Positions 1 through 9,566 of a stretch of 38,292 nucleotides of DNA are shown piece after piece. Below the pieces are notes generated by a model. The model was given only the letters and a program-made list of their open reading frames with translations. It was not told the DNA's origin and did no database searches. Numbering within the stretch: the stretch's first letter is position 1; the number at the start of each line of letters is the position of its first letter. A program made the translations under genes and the position numbers. Origin of the DNA: Chara braunii (Eukaryota; Streptophyta; Charophyceae; Charales; Characeae); NCBI GenBank assembly GCA_003427395.1, contig BFEA01000736.1, forward strand, positions 420,094-458,385. The letters run 5' to 3'.

Positions 1-256
1 CGGTGACACGTACGGTACCAGGGGCATTTCTGCAAAGGCCCCGAGGGCAGAACTGAAAAATGCAGTATTTGAAAGTGGCGCCCGAATTGCAGCATGGCGC
101 CAGTTGTCCAAAATCCTACGGTACCAAAAGGAGGGGTTTGGAAAAAGGGTGCCAGGCTGAAAACGGGATGCAGCCGAAACAGCAAAAGATAGACCAGGGA
201 TCGAGCCCTGGCGAAGTCCGTAACAACATGGCTGTGCGCTCCATACGAATGGGGTT
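1..256 (+). other. Element 1 leader / 5' gag region, no gene assigned
   Basis: This stretch is open in frame 3 from position 60, but no gag motif is visible in that frame. The recognisable gag frame starts after 257. It contains a 6-bp hairpin, CCAGGG / CCCTGG around ATCGAG, at 194-211. A stretch matching the first 11 bases of a tRNA-Lys-type PBS lies at 76-86, but no LTR end precedes it, so I do not call it a PBS. Confidence 0.4.
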
Positions 257-1501
257 TTGGGACTTCGCTCGCGAATTGGTAGGCGCGATAGGATCCGAGG
301 TGGCCTCGAGAAGACTGAACGATTTTGCACTGGCGCCATTGAGGGTGTCAAGGCGGCAGCTCCCAAGGAAGAGGAACCACGCCCGCCGCGTAGAGAGCCA
401 GTCAAGGTCAAATTCCCGGATTCCTACAGTGGGAAGAGGGAAGAGAACTTTGATAATTGGGAGGCCAACGTTATGACCTACGTGCACTTGCAACAGGTCT
501 CCCCAGATCAGCAAGTTCTAATCGCTATCCACGCGCTGAGAGAAGAGGCCGCCAGTTTTGCAAGGTCCCTAGTTCGCACGGCCAACTGCAATGATGATCC
601 GGTTGCGTACTCTGCGTTCACTCCCCTCACCGATTTCACGAGGTTGCTGCGCGAGCGTTTTGCTGATGTCGCTCGCAGTGTTAAGGCCTCAGATAAGCTC
701 CAGACCATCCACGCGCGTAAGTGGAAGAGTGCCAGGGCACTCAAAGGTACGATGGATGAACTGGTGGCTGTCCCTGACCATAAGGTCACAGAGGCCCAAC
801 TGGTCAATCTCTTCTACCGGGCCATGCCCGAAGCCTTGCGAGGGCATTTCTTCGCAAAGAGCGAAGATCCTGCCACTACGTACGATTCTCTTAGTCGTGA
901 AGTGGTGGCTTTCGAAGCCAAGTTTGCGTCCGTGTCTACCTTATGGCACAGGAACTTGGACAAGGGAAAGCAATGGAAGGGCCGCACTATCTCAGGGCAG
1001 GTGAAGACTAAGGATAGTCTCGTCCTAATCTTAGACGAGGGTAGTGTGGATGAGATCCCCTACGATCAGATTGAGTGGGGGTTAGAGGAGGAGGACAGCG
1101 GTGTGGGCCAGGGGAGAACTTACGCTGCTGTCGCAGCCGGAGGGAGGCCGCAAGGAGGAGGACGAGGCCAGGGCCAAGGGGGCCGGGCCTTAGGGAGCCG
1201 GTTCCAGGACGATCAGGGGGTTGGCGGCAGAGGAGGAAACCGCCAAGCGAGAGGCAGGGGTCAAGGTCCCTCGCAAAACCGTCCTAGGAATAGGTCTCCC
1301 TATAGAGTAGGAGGATGGCACCCAGGGCTACCNCAGGGTAGGCCTTGGGAATCTTTGGGTCTGGACCGGGCTTTATGGCAACAACGATTGGACCGGGGCC
1401 AGTGCATTTTCTGCGGTGACCCAGGCCACATCATTAAATATTGTCCTAAGTATCGCGAGACCCGAACGACTGCTCAAGGGCCAAAAGGCAGCCGCCGGTA
1501 G
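257..1501 (+). CDS. gag: Element 1 gag polyprotein (nucleocapsid with CCHC knuckle)
   Basis: Gag packages retrotransposon RNA in cytoplasmic virus-like particles. The reading frame is open for 414 codons but begins at a TTG; no ATG in this frame sits at a convincing start, so the true N-terminus is lost or lies in another frame after an indel. Residues about 50-230 look like the Ty3-type gag core ([17 protein letters not shown] is a typical entry motif). Residues about 290-370 are Gly/Arg/Gln rich, like an RNA-binding RGG region. Near the C-terminus (about residues 383-400) is [14 protein letters not shown], a perfect CX2CX4HX4C zinc knuckle. A single N (1333) makes one residue unknown. The stop at 1499-1501 precedes pol, which continues in a different frame. 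Confidence 0.82.
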   Translation: MGLRSRIGRRDRIRGGLEKTERFCTGAIEGVKAAAPKEEEPRPPRREPVKVKFPDSYSGKREENFDNWEANVMTYVHLQQVSPDQQVLIAIHALREEAASFARSLVRTANCNDDPVAYSAFTPLTDFTRLLRERFADVARSVKASDKLQTIHARKWKSARALKGTMDELVAVPDHKVTEAQLVNLFYRAMPEALRGHFFAKSEDPATTYDSLSREVVAFEAKFASVSTLWHRNLDKGKQWKGRTISGQVKTKDSLVLILDEGSVDEIPYDQIEWGLEEEDSGVGQGRTYAAVAAGGRPQGGGRGQGQGGRALGSRFQDDQGVGGRGGNRQARGRGQGPSQNRPRNRSPYRVGGWHPGLXQGRPWESLGLDRALWQQRLDRGQCIFCGDPGHIIKYCPKYRETRTTAQGPKGSRR

Positions 1502-1575
1502 GGGTAGCAACTGCCCCTACCATTAGGCCATGTGGGGAACATAGAGCTAGCCGGCAGGAGACTCCTACACCACAT

Positions 1576-2682
1576 GTGCCTATGGCAGAGGTTGCAGGCC
1601 GGTGTCTAGACAGCTGTCCCGAAACTACTTGTGTTAGAGTTTCGCTAGACACCTCCCTCACAGGCGTGGCCGAAGAGCTGAAGAAGAGGAGGCCCGCCTG
1701 GGCCAAGATGAAGAAAGAAAATAAAGGGCAGCTAATCTTGTTAGATACAGAGGTTTTTAGAACTAGAGTAGGGGCCCTAGTAGACTCAGGGGCCACCAGC
1801 AGCTATATTAGTAAGAAAGCGCTGCAGAAATTGAGACTGGGACTTAAAGTCCAGAAACTGACAGACCCCAGAGTTAGCATCCTCGCGGACAATCGTGCTA
1901 TGATTGTAGAGGATTACGTAAAGGGAGTCCAGGCGTATTTCCGCCTAGAGAAAGATGGGAAAGTGGAGAAGGTTATCCACTCCCTGACTCTCCTCGTAGA
2001 GGACAGCCTCCCATTTGATATTGTTCTGGGAATGGATTGGGGAGAGGCAGCCAGGGCCACGCTCCATTTGAAAGAGCATGAGTGTAGGCTCCCTAGTTCT
2101 TCAGGCGAGGCTAAGACTACTCGCCTGTTCCATGTGTCAGGAGTAGAAAATTCCTTGGCGCACTGCTGTAGTAGTGCCCCTGCGTTTGCCAGATTGGTGA
2201 AAAAGGAGAAGTTGGAGGAACAGGTTTTCGTTGCCTATGTTAGGCCAGTGACCGAGCCTACGGAGGAGAAGCCGATGGACCCTGCGATTGCCAAGCTGCT
2301 GGAAGAGTTTAGGGATTTGACTGAGCCGCCGACAGGTACGGTGCCGCGGCCCATCCAGCATCGTATTGAGATAGAGCCTAGCAGTAGAACTCCTAAGGGC
2401 GCTGTGTATAGGATGTCCCCGCGGGAGCTAGAGGAGCTTCGCAAGCAGTTGGACGAGCTTCTCGAGAAGGGTTGGATTAGGCCCAGTTCATCTCCTTTCG
2501 GAGCGCCTGTTCTCTTTGTTCCTAAGAAAGAGGGAGAGCTGAGAATGTGCATAGACTATAGGGGTCTGAATGCTATTACAGTAAAGAATGCTGAGCCACT
2601 GCCAAGAATAGACAATCTTTTAGATCGAGTGCAGGGGGCCAAGTATTTTTCTAAGATAGATTTGAAGTCCAAATATCATTAG
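1576..2682 (+). pseudogene. pol: Element 1 pol, part 1: aspartic protease and RT fingers/palm, ended by a premature stop
   Basis: The open frame begins at a GTG at 1576 (first ATG 1582), in a different frame from gag. The protease has its active-site motif [12 protein letters not shown] near residue 70, with the usual D-S-G-A. A linker follows, then the RT start: [34 protein letters not shown] and [15 protein letters not shown]. The frame stops at TAG (2680-2682) immediately after KSKYH. Relatives have Gln there (YHQIEV), so a CAG to TAG change explains it. The frame continues unchanged past the stop into the rest of RT. The Gly of the usual KSGYH is also Lys here. Confidence 0.88.
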
Positions 2683-3213
2683 ATAGAGGTACACCCTGAT
2701 GATCAGTATAAGACAGCTTTCCGGACTAGGTACGGGCATTATGAGTTCATAGTGATGCCCTTTGGACTAACCAATGCGCCAGCTACGTTCCAGCACTGTA
2801 TGAACGATTTGTTCAGGCCGTGGTTAGATAGATTTGTTGTAGTTTATCTAGATGACATCCTAGTGTTTAGCCGGACCCTCGAAGAGCATCAAGGTCATCT
2901 CAGGCAGGTCTTGGAGAAGCTGAGAGAAGCTAACTTCAAGATCAATAAAAAGAAGTGCGATTGGGCAAAGACCCAAGTTTTGTACCTAGGCCACATCTTA
3001 GACGGAGACGGCGTTAAGCCAAAGGATAGTAAGATCGCAGCGATTAGAGATTGGCCCACGCCACGTACGCTAACAGAGTTGCGCTCGTTCCTGGGCTTAG
3101 CTAATTACTATAAGAAGTTCGTGAGGAACTTCTCCACCATCGCTGCGCCCCTTCGCAGATTGTTGAGGAAGGAGACCATCTGGAAGTGGGAAAGGACTGC
3201 ACGTCTGCCATGA
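2683..3213 (+). pseudogene. pol: Element 1 pol, part 2: RT palm with intact YLDD, and thumb
   Basis: This is the same frame as the preceding fragment. It contains the IEVHPDDQYKTAF strand, [14 protein letters not shown], and the catalytic VVYLDDILVFS with both aspartates present. The thumb and connection follow (LYLGHILDGDGVKP, ELRSFLGLANYYKKFVRNFS). The frame is lost near 3195, where the tryptophan-rich WKWE turn is followed by a frameshift and a stop at 3213. Of the RTs in this window, this copy keeps the catalytic core best at the residue level, although the gene as a whole is interrupted. Confidence 0.88.
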
Positions 3214-3710
3214 AGAAGTTAAAGCAGGCATTAATAGAGTATCCAGTACTTAGGTCGCCGATCCGTCCTTGCCTTTTGTCGTCACGACCGATGCGAGTCA
3301 ATACGGCATAGGCGCGTTGTTACAGCAAGACGATGGCAATGGGTATAGACCCGTAGAGTTCATGTCCGCTAGAATGCCTTCAGAGAAGGTCGAGAGGGAA
3401 CTCTACGCTCTCAGGCAAGCCTTAGACCACTGGAAGCACTACTTGCTTGGGAGGTACTTCAAAGTCTATTCTGACCATGAAACGTTATGATGGTTAAAGA
3501 CGCAGGCCAANATGACACCTAAGCTTACTAGGTGGGCCGCAGAGATAGATCAGTACGACTTTGAGCTCAAGCCTGTCAAAGGGAAGTACAACGTAGTTGC
3601 GAACGCTTTAAGTAGGAGGGCAGATTACTTTGGGGCGATAGTACACTACCTCGATATAGGGAAGGATCTGCAGCAGAAGGTTAGAGAAGCCTACGCATAG
3701 GACCCTATCT
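3214..3710 (+). pseudogene. pol: Element 1 pol, part 3: RNase H
   Basis: RNase H degrades the RNA strand during reverse transcription. Two small indels (about 3195 and 3255) bring the reading into frame 2. Visible motifs are FVVTTDASQYGIGALLQQ (first Asp), VERELYALRQAL (Glu), and VYSDHETL (Asp). The last motif reads NVVANALSRR; the family Asp (ADALSR) is Asn here. A TGA at 3488-3490 replaces an Arg codon in HETLRW, as a CGA to TGA change would produce. A TAG near 3698-3700 interrupts the Ala-Glu/Gln-Asp-Pro entry to the integrase. One N lies at 3511. Confidence 0.85.
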
Positions 3711-4316
3711 ATAGTGAGCTTCTTAAGAAAGTCAAAGAGGCCCCAGAGACTGAGCCGAATTACCGCACTACTGACGGGTTACTTTTTGAGAAGACTAATG
3801 TCTTTGACCGCCTGTGCATCCCCAACAACGAAGAGATTCGTAGTCTGATCCTAGGGGAATGCCATGACACAGAGGGTCATTTCGGTTGGCAAAAGACTTT
3901 GGCCAATCTGATGCACGCATATACCTGGCCAGGGATGAAGAATGACTGCATAGAGTATGTTCGCAGTTGCAAAGTTTGCCAGCATAATAATTCCGGAGCA
4001 GCCGGGAGGCTCAGTGTCAATAGATTTCATGGACACTCAAGTCAAGAGCAGGCATGGCAAGAGCCAAGTCATGGTCATAGTTGACCGCTTTAGCAAGTAC
4101 GCAGTTTTCGTTCCTTTGCCTTCAGAGGCACATACGGACTTAGTCATACAGAGATTCTTTGACTGTTGGGTGAGCGAGAATGGACTCCCACTGTCTATAG
4201 TTAGCGATAGAGATAGTCGTTTACTAGCCAGAACTGGCAAGAACTCATGGAGTATATGGATCTAAGTTGTTAATGTCATCCGGCCGTCATCCAGAGACTA
4301 ACGCCAGACAAAGCAA
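3711..4316 (+). pseudogene. pol: Element 1 pol, part 4: integrase zinc-binding and catalytic core
   Basis: Integrase inserts the cDNA into chromosomal DNA. The HHCC domain is visible (GECHDTEGHFGWQKT followed by CKVCQ near 3975). About 60 bases are missing between CQ and the core, and the frame changes there. The core begins SIDFMDTQVKSR and MVIVDRFSKYAVFVPL (first Asp), then SIVSDRD (second Asp) near 4200. Two further single-base losses (about 4220 and 4265) separate this from the third catalytic region, SSGRHPETN, just before 4316. Confidence 0.82.
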
Positions 4317-5104
4317 ATGAACAGGATCCTACAGCAAGTTCTGCGCATGTATATTAGGCCAGATCAGATTAACTGGGATGAGATGTTGCCCAAAGTAGCT
4401 AGTGCGTACAATAACAGTGTGCATCTAGCCACCTGCCGCACTCCCAACGAACTGCACAAGTCCTTTAGACCGCACAGACCGTTTGAGGGACTCAGCCGGG
4501 ATCAGATTCAGAGACTACCGCCCGGGACCAGGGAGTTTGCTGTACAGCACGAGAAGGAACTAGCTACTGTCGTAGAAAACCTCAGGAAAGCGCAACATAG
4601 GATGATAGAGCAAGCGAACAAACATCGTCGCCCGTCACAGTTTCAAGTAGGCGACTTAGTCTGGGTTAGTTCTAAAGAGTTTGCGCCTGAGGAGAACATC
4701 TCGCAAAAGTTACTGCCCACGTATAGAGGACCGTGGCCTGTCCTAGAAGTCAAGGGCGGCGAGGATGGACCATCCTACACCATAGAGTTACCAGCACACC
4801 TCCACACTTACCCAGTCTTCCACGCATCGAAGTTACTCCCTTGAAAAAAAAGTGATCAGTTTCCATCCCGTAGATCGATTATCCCACCGGATATGGATGG
4901 AAGATATGACATAGATGGTATAGTAGCTGAAGATGTCTTCAGAACTGGAGGTAGGGGTCGTCCACAGAAACAGTACAAGGTTCATTTTAGTTATCAGGAA
5001 CCAGAAGACGACCGCTGATTTACAAGATCTGAACTTCTAGAGACAGCTCCCGATATAGTCCGAGCCTACGAGAGACAGCAGAAAGGTAAAGGTCCTGCCA
5101 TTCA
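4317..5104 (+). pseudogene. pol: Element 1 pol, part 5: integrase C-terminus with chromo-like barrel
   Basis: The frame from 4317 gives the end of the integrase core (QMNRILQQ, INWDEMLPKVASAYNNSVH) and the GPY/F-type module (KHRRPSQFQVGDLVWVSSKEF, then LLPTYRGPWPVLEVKG). It ends in the DGPSYTIELPAHLHTYPVFHASKLLP block that is shared with elements 2 and B. A frameshift in an A-run near 4845 ends the open frame. Downstream, homology continues (RSIIPPDMDGRYDIDGIV, then the DRWFT motif with TGG changed to TGA near 5018) up to about 5100, where it meets the LTR. Confidence 0.82.
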
Positions 5105-5498
5105 GCGCAGAGGTATAAATCAAGAGGCTGCGTCCAGCCATTCATTCATTCCTGCGGATGCCATGCGGAAGCGCTGCCTCAGCAGCTTGTGCGAGGAGGT
5201 CTGCAGTGCGCCCGAAGACGAAGTGGGCAGAAGTGTAGTATAGCGCTAGGGTAGTGGCAGCTAGCGCTGCCATAGCTGTAGTAGTGTGTGTGCGTGTGTG
5301 TTGTGTGTTGCGTGTGGGACATCCAGGGTGATCCAGAGTGCGAACAGTGTGTTGTGTGGGCGGAGAGATGCCATAGCCAGTTGAAGAGAACTCTTATCCG
5401 GTTACGATATCTTTGAGTACTGTGTGGGCGCCTGTCGCCAGTTTGCTGTATCGCTGTTTGCATACAAGACAAGTGTGTAGAAGTCGAATCTGATTGCA
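5105..5498 (+). repeat. Element 1 3' LTR, lacking most of U3
   Basis: The block beginning with a TATA-like TATAAAT (5114-5120) and ending TGATTGCA (5491-5498) has a second copy in the window. Its first part (to CATTCATT) matches 16325-16370 on the plus strand, and the remainder matches 17221-16851 on the minus strand. It begins almost directly after the end of pol, with no visible polypurine tract or upstream U3, so a deletion probably joined pol to the middle of the LTR. (GT)-rich sequence lies at 5280-5310. Confidence 0.72.
5114..5120 (+). promoter_or_regulatory. TATA-like box in element-1-type LTR
   Basis: TATAAAT followed by CAAGAGG. The same motif and context occur at 16334-16340 in the second LTR copy, which supports a conserved LTR promoter. 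Promoter activity is inferred, not shown. Confidence 0.45.
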
Positions 5499-5787
5499 GA
5501 CTAGCAAATCAGCCATAGGCTGCCCATGAAGTCAATAGTCTGTCCATGGGGTCAAAAGAAATTTCAAGAGTCCTGGTGTGAGTATCGGCATGCCAGTGCT
5601 ATGAAAACCATGGTCCAGTGTGTTCGTAGAAGTCAGCACATTATCCAGCACTGTTAGTGGCTGCATGCAATCACAATAAGATAGCTGAGAAGACATTCAA
5701 AGCATTTACAGGTTATCTGTGCTCTCATTCTGACCATACTTCAGAGGAACTGAACAAAATCGTCGTACAGAGGCTGGGAGATCTTAC
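5499..5787. other. Unassigned sequence, probably intron of the ABC gene
   Basis: This lies between the end of the element 1 LTR and the 3' splice-donor side of the 5788-5917 exon. I see no conserved coding motif. The sequence just below 5788 (minus-strand GTAAGATCTC) is a good splice donor, so this is most likely intronic. Confidence 0.5.
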
Positions 5788-5917
5788 CGTGCGTCCCTCC
5801 ATCAGATGCTCCAGTGCCTCTCTTACTAGCTTCTCAGACTGATTATCAAGCGCGGAAGTAGCTTCATCCAATACCAATACTGTTGGTGACCGGTGAATTG
5901 CCCTTGCAATAGATAAC
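5788..5917 (-). CDS. ABCB/TAP-like ABC transporter, exon with Walker B and D-loop
   Basis: This 130-bp minus-strand exon encodes 43 codons after one base completing a split Arg codon. It runs [20 protein letters not shown] to [19 protein letters not shown] and ends [16 protein letters not shown] is Walker B plus D-loop with the catalytic Glu present. It is flanked on the minus strand by an acceptor (CCTGCAG before the exon) and a donor (GTAAGATC after it). Joined to the exon at 8011-8198, it rebuilds the canonical [14 protein letters not shown] without a frame break. The family exports lipids, peptides or metabolites across organelle or plasma membranes using ATP. The [13 protein letters not shown] stretch recalls plant TAP-like/ABCB29-type half transporters, but that assignment is from memory. 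The next exon (H-loop, expected AHRLST) is not found below it; element 1 lies there. Confidence 0.88.
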
Positions 5918-5970
5918 CTGCAGGTTGCCAGCAAACGCCTGATCAGTGCTTAGGCTAAACGGTACACACA

Positions 5971-6079
5971 TACCTTCTTCCCCCGAATACAACGTACGGT
6001 CATTATAGCTGTATTTGAGGCATCTTTCAGTCTAGATNCAGCTATAATGACCGTACGTTGTATTCAGGGGAAGAAGGTA
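5971..6079. repeat. Near-perfect 44-bp inverted repeat with 21-bp spacer
   Basis: The arm 5971-6014 (starting TACCTTCTTCCCCCGAATAC) is repeated in reverse complement at 6036-6079. The arms show one mismatch plus one N (6038). The spacer is 6015-6035. It could fold into a long hairpin. It resembles no transposon end I know, and the N inside the second arm leaves an assembly artefact possible. Confidence 0.85.
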
Positions 6080-6119
6080 GGAGTGTTGATGATTGAGTAA
6101 ACAGTCATTCAAACTTTTG

Positions 6120-6290
6120 TAAGATGGTGGCGGTGGTGGTGGTAAAGAAGGAGAAGAAGAAGAATAAGAAGAGAAAATGAAGAGCAGGAAGAAGAAGAAG
6201 ATGAGCGCAAAGACAAAGAAGGAGAAGAAGAAGAACGATGAAGAAGTCGAAGAAAGATGAAAAGCAAGAAGCCCATCAGGAATGAAGCTG
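6120..6290. repeat. GAA/GGTGGT-rich polypurine tract
   Basis: The plus strand is almost pure purine (GAAGAA-type, after a GGT repeat at about 6126-6144). The host intron transcript, made from the minus strand, would carry the pyrimidine complement. Low-complexity ORFs here are not genes. Confidence 0.75.
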
Positions 6291-6820
6291 AGAATAATCT
6301 GGAACGGATCCAATGCCTGTCATCTTGTTACCCTCTGAAACCTCTCATTTTGCCTGAGCAATCACGAATGATGGTTATTCACAGCACTTCTGCATGCAAT
6401 TTGCGCCTGCAAAGTTTCTAGCAAGATCAGGCCAAACAGTCGTGCTGCAGTAATGCACCTTGCTTTTCTCTCGAGGTGCTGAACTCTCCACCTGCCTGCT
6501 TTCCAGTTTATCCACCAAACCTCTTCAAGTGGAAAGTGGGTTTTGTGGGATAATGTGGGACAGAATAGGCCCAAGGGTGGCCCAGCAATTGGTCACACGG
6601 CCCCCCAAAAAAATACTGTCCACGACACAACCGCCGTGCAAAAAACAATTGTGCTACACGGTAAAGAAATATTTCCGACTGCATGGGTGTGATTTGCTTT
6701 TTGAGCTGCCCTGTGTGGCGTGCGCCTCTCCAGCACCACTGCACAGCAACATGCTTGACCACTGCACAGTGTGAGAGGGAGAGAGTGGAGAGGGCAAGAG
6801 AGGCCACATAGCATGCATGC

Positions 6821-6822
<2 letters not shown>

Positions 6823-6880
<58 letters not shown>
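6823..6880. repeat. (GA)n microsatellite
   Basis: About 29 uninterrupted GA units inside the ABC intron. Ser/Leu-repeat ORFs across it are artefacts of the dinucleotide. Confidence 0.97.
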
Positions 6881-6881
<1 letters not shown>

Positions 6882-8010
6882 GCATCCCTGATGATGCACA
6901 AAGCACAAAAAGAGAGAGTCATATGAAGAGAGAGAAAGAGGGAGAGAGGGAGAGAGCGAGCGAGACCGAGAGCGAGTGACCGATAGACAGACAGACCAAG
7001 ACATGGATCACACTCTTCCCTTTTGCACCCTCCCTTCCCCCCCAGCCCTCCCTGCCCCTCCTTGTTGCCACAGGCACAGCAGCGGAAACCACTTGTTCAA
7101 TGAATGCATGGAGGCTGGGTGGTTTGGATGAGTGGGATGGGACAGGATGAATGGATGGGATGGACAGATGCCGAATGGTTAGCCCCTTGCCGAATGGCTT
7201 GATTCTGCTGCAGCCTGGAGCATCTTTAGCCCTTGGCCTACAGAGGTTCTGAAGACTGTTTTGCATCCTTGGCTATGCCACGCTTTGTTTCATAACCCTT
7301 GATTGGTTAACACAGTCTTCATAAAAAAGAGATGCAGAAGAATGATTCTGCAACTTATCAGCAGTTCCTCTTAGCGTNGCCCTAATGCCTATCTGGCATG
7401 ACAGGAATTCTATTTTCAGGCGACAGCTTTACCAGGCAAAACAACGTTAGTGGCAGCCACTTGTGCATCAGTCCCCGATATGTTGAACTGCCTGTCCCAT
7501 CACCACTTTGAAATTAACACACTGGTGAGTGAGCCACAATGGGTGCCGGGGTGCGGGCAGGGGGTCGGCCAACTGGCTCAGGGCGCAAAATTTGTGCGTG
7601 CCAATTTTGATGATTTTCCACACTACTTTTCAGGCACAAAAAAAATGAAAAAAAAAAAAAATCAGGTGCATTGCTTTGCTGCTGATCTTTTCAGGATGAT
7701 ATTTAAAAATTCAAGAGTAAGTTTTCGGATAGATGGTGGGGAGACAGGTGCTGCTAGAGGGAGATGCTCATATCAACCCCTCTAGCAGATCAACGCTGAA
7801 TCTTTGGAGAAAAAAAAAATTCCCGAGAGAAAAATAAAATCAGGCAGTAAACAATTATATTTTTCCGCATCTTTTTTCTTTCACTGGCAATCTTAGGCCC
7901 AAATAAAATTCTAACGCTGACGTCTCATGGACAAAAGGAAACACGACAACAAGCAGATTACCTTCTATGTAAGAGCATGTCTTTATCTGCCTACCTGCAC
8001 GGAAACTTAC

Positions 8011-8198
8011 CGTTGTCGCTGACCTCCACTGAGTGATGACCCACGGTTCCCCAACTCAGTCAAATATTTTTCTGGAAGACGATCTATGAACTCATGAGCA
8101 TTTGCAAGTCTGGCAGCACGTGCAACTGCCTCAACATCAATATCTTGTGACATATCCCCATAAGCGATGTTTGTGATCACATTCCCCGTGAAGATAAC
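8011..8198 (-). CDS. ABCB/TAP-like ABC transporter, exon with ABC signature
   Basis: This 188-bp minus-strand exon encodes 62 codons plus two bases of a split Arg codon. It begins [20 protein letters not shown], the segment after the Q-loop. It continues [20 protein letters not shown] and ends [13 protein letters not shown](R), so the ABC signature LSGGQ is intact. The acceptor on the minus strand is TTGCCTCTTCCAG at 8199 and above; the donor is GTAAGTTTCC from 8010. This is the same gene as the 5788-5917 exon. The preceding exon should hold Walker A and the Q-loop, but I did not find it. Element B starts less than 100 bp upstream, so the missing exon must lie beyond that element or outside the window. 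Confidence 0.9.
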
Positions 8199-8286
8199 CT
8201 GGAAGAGGCAATGCATTCCATGACAGGGAGACACACTTGGCGGTCAGCAAGCCGGGCAAGCTTATTCTGCAACTACCGTCTTCACC

Positions 8287-9566
8287 CGTATAGAACGGCC
8301 AATTTCGAAGTACAAATTCGCGAGAAAGCACAATGCCGACCAACTGCAAAAAGAAATGAATGAACTTGAGAGGTGAGAGGATAAGAAGAAGAAGAAGATG
8401 TACACCAGCAAGGACCAATGATAACTCCTCTCCTTCTCGTCAACCAATCCCTCTTTCCTTACTCCCCCTCGCTTATTCAAACAACAAATAATAAATGAAT
8501 GAATGGCAGCACCAGAATCAATGTCCGGGTTCCTCTCCTACTGCAGGTACCACATGAGGTCCACCATAGCCATGGCTGCCTTCTCCTTCTTCCTCATGAA
8601 GGCCGAGGCTATGCCGGACTACTAGGGCCTCGCCCTCGTGTGCAAAAGACAACACAAAGCAGCTATGGCTGCTTGCACTNAGGCANCCATGCCTNACTCA
8701 GCCTCNAAGCTTCATGGTGCAGCTTTCCCCCAATGGGGGCTTTCTAGATGCAGCGCCCACCAAGGTGATGAAAACGACGTCCACAATAGCCACGTAAGTA
8801 CCCCTGGCGCTCCTCCCCTAGCCCTTCTTCCTCCTCCTCGAGCCCGAGCTCCATAGCCAAGGTGGAGGGAGCTGGGCGCTCCTTCAGCAGTGCTGCTTCA
8901 CCCCCCGCTGCTCCGCCTACCGCTCCAGCAGTGTGTCGCCAAACTTGCACACCGCATAATGAGGAGGAGCACTTCGCTCCTCCGAGAGATATAGCGGCCT
9001 GCTTGCCTCCTAGGCGGTGACTTCCAGGCCGCTCCGCCTCCCAAGCAACCAGTACCTCCTCCTTTTCGGAGGGAAACATCATTGCAGACTCTGATATTGC
9101 CCGTACAGGCCCTAGACTCAGTCTACCTTGGACTTGTACCTACCTAGACCTAGCCTACACTAGTGCACCTCTAAACATGCCAACTTTTTGTCTTCTTCTG
9201 CTCCGCCTCGAGTACCCGACACATCTCCCTCTTCACGCGGCGGTACCAGCCTACCTGCTACTCGAGTGTTTTTCCATGCTGCTCTAAGTGCCACGGGCCT
9301 CTCCTCGCCACTTCAGTGTTTCCCCGCTGCAATCCCGCACGGTCACGGCCACAAGTACTGGGGCAATCAGCAAGCAAGTCCCATTCTGGCCGCACACACA
9401 CACTCAAGTCGGCAAGTGCTCGTACAGGCACACAGACCAGCAAGCACGCATGCACACAGGCTTAGAAAACTCAGCAGAACACACAGAACTCAGCAAGGCA
9501 TTCGTTCCAGTGGCAAAACTCAGAAATCAGCCGTGTTCTCAGTCCATGTTTGTGCAGGTCCTTACA
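8287..9566 (-). repeat. Element B 3' LTR
   Basis: On the minus strand it begins TGTAAGGACC (9566) directly after the polypurine tract and pol stop. It aligns over its length with the element C 5' LTR (36040-37247). The distal end near 8287 is diverged; the clean terminus GGATCATAACA seen in C is not recognisable. Several Ns lie at 8680-8706. The plus strand carries the exon-like block described separately. Confidence 0.82.
8540..8793 (+). other. Antisense exon-like block in element B LTR
   Basis: On the plus strand, CTCCTACTGCAG precedes an ATG (8551) that begins MRSTIAMAAFSFFLMKAEAM. A TAG follows after 22 codons (PDY-stop). Homology then continues through VCKRQHKAAMAACT to a donor-like GTAAGTACC near 8795. 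The same layout is present in both element C LTRs. Confidence 0.45.

Larger units (their letters stand above)
1..5498 (+). mobile_element. Element 1: degenerate Ty3/gypsy LTR retrotransposon, 5' end outside window
   Basis: The domain order on the plus strand is gag with zinc knuckle, aspartic protease, reverse transcriptase, RNase H, integrase with a C-terminal chromo-like barrel, then LTR. RT before integrase is the Ty3/gypsy order. The coding part is broken by at least four in-frame stops and several frameshifts, so the copy is dead. Its 5' LTR and primer binding site are not in the window. The 3' side ends in a short LTR that is shared with a second copy near 16.3-17.2 kb. It lies downstream of, and antisense to, the ABC-transporter exons, so it probably sits in an intron of that gene or just beyond it. 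Confidence 0.9.
5918..8010 (-). other. Intron of the ABC transporter (2093 bp)
   Basis: On the minus strand it starts GTAAGTTTCC at 8010 and ends CCTGCAG at 5918. The phases on the two sides match (phase 2). It holds a 44-bp inverted repeat (5971-6079), a GAA-rich purine tract (6120-6290), a (GA)n array (6823-6880), an A-rich stretch (about 7640-7665) and GGATG-rich sequence near 7130-7170. No retroelement coding sequence was recognised in it. Confidence 0.82.

Noticed and set aside
76-86. TGGCGCCCGAA, resembling a tRNA-Lys primer binding site
   Set aside because: No LTR terminus precedes it, and the other elements with a visible PBS use initiator-Met tRNA. An 11-base match alone is weak.
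60-476. 138-codon open frame overlapping the start of element 1 gag
   Set aside because: It has no gag motif, and the conserved gag core lies in another frame from 257 onward. It may hold the shifted N-terminus, but that cannot be shown.
6508-7004. Leu/Ser-repeat reading frames on the minus strand
   Set aside because: They are translations of the (GA)n array and flanking purine tract.
7417-7523. Plus-strand exon-like stretch with a P-loop-like LPGKTTLVAA and a GTGAGT donor
   Set aside because: It lies inside the intron of a minus-strand gene, the Walker A glycines are incomplete, and no neighbouring plus-strand exons are seen.
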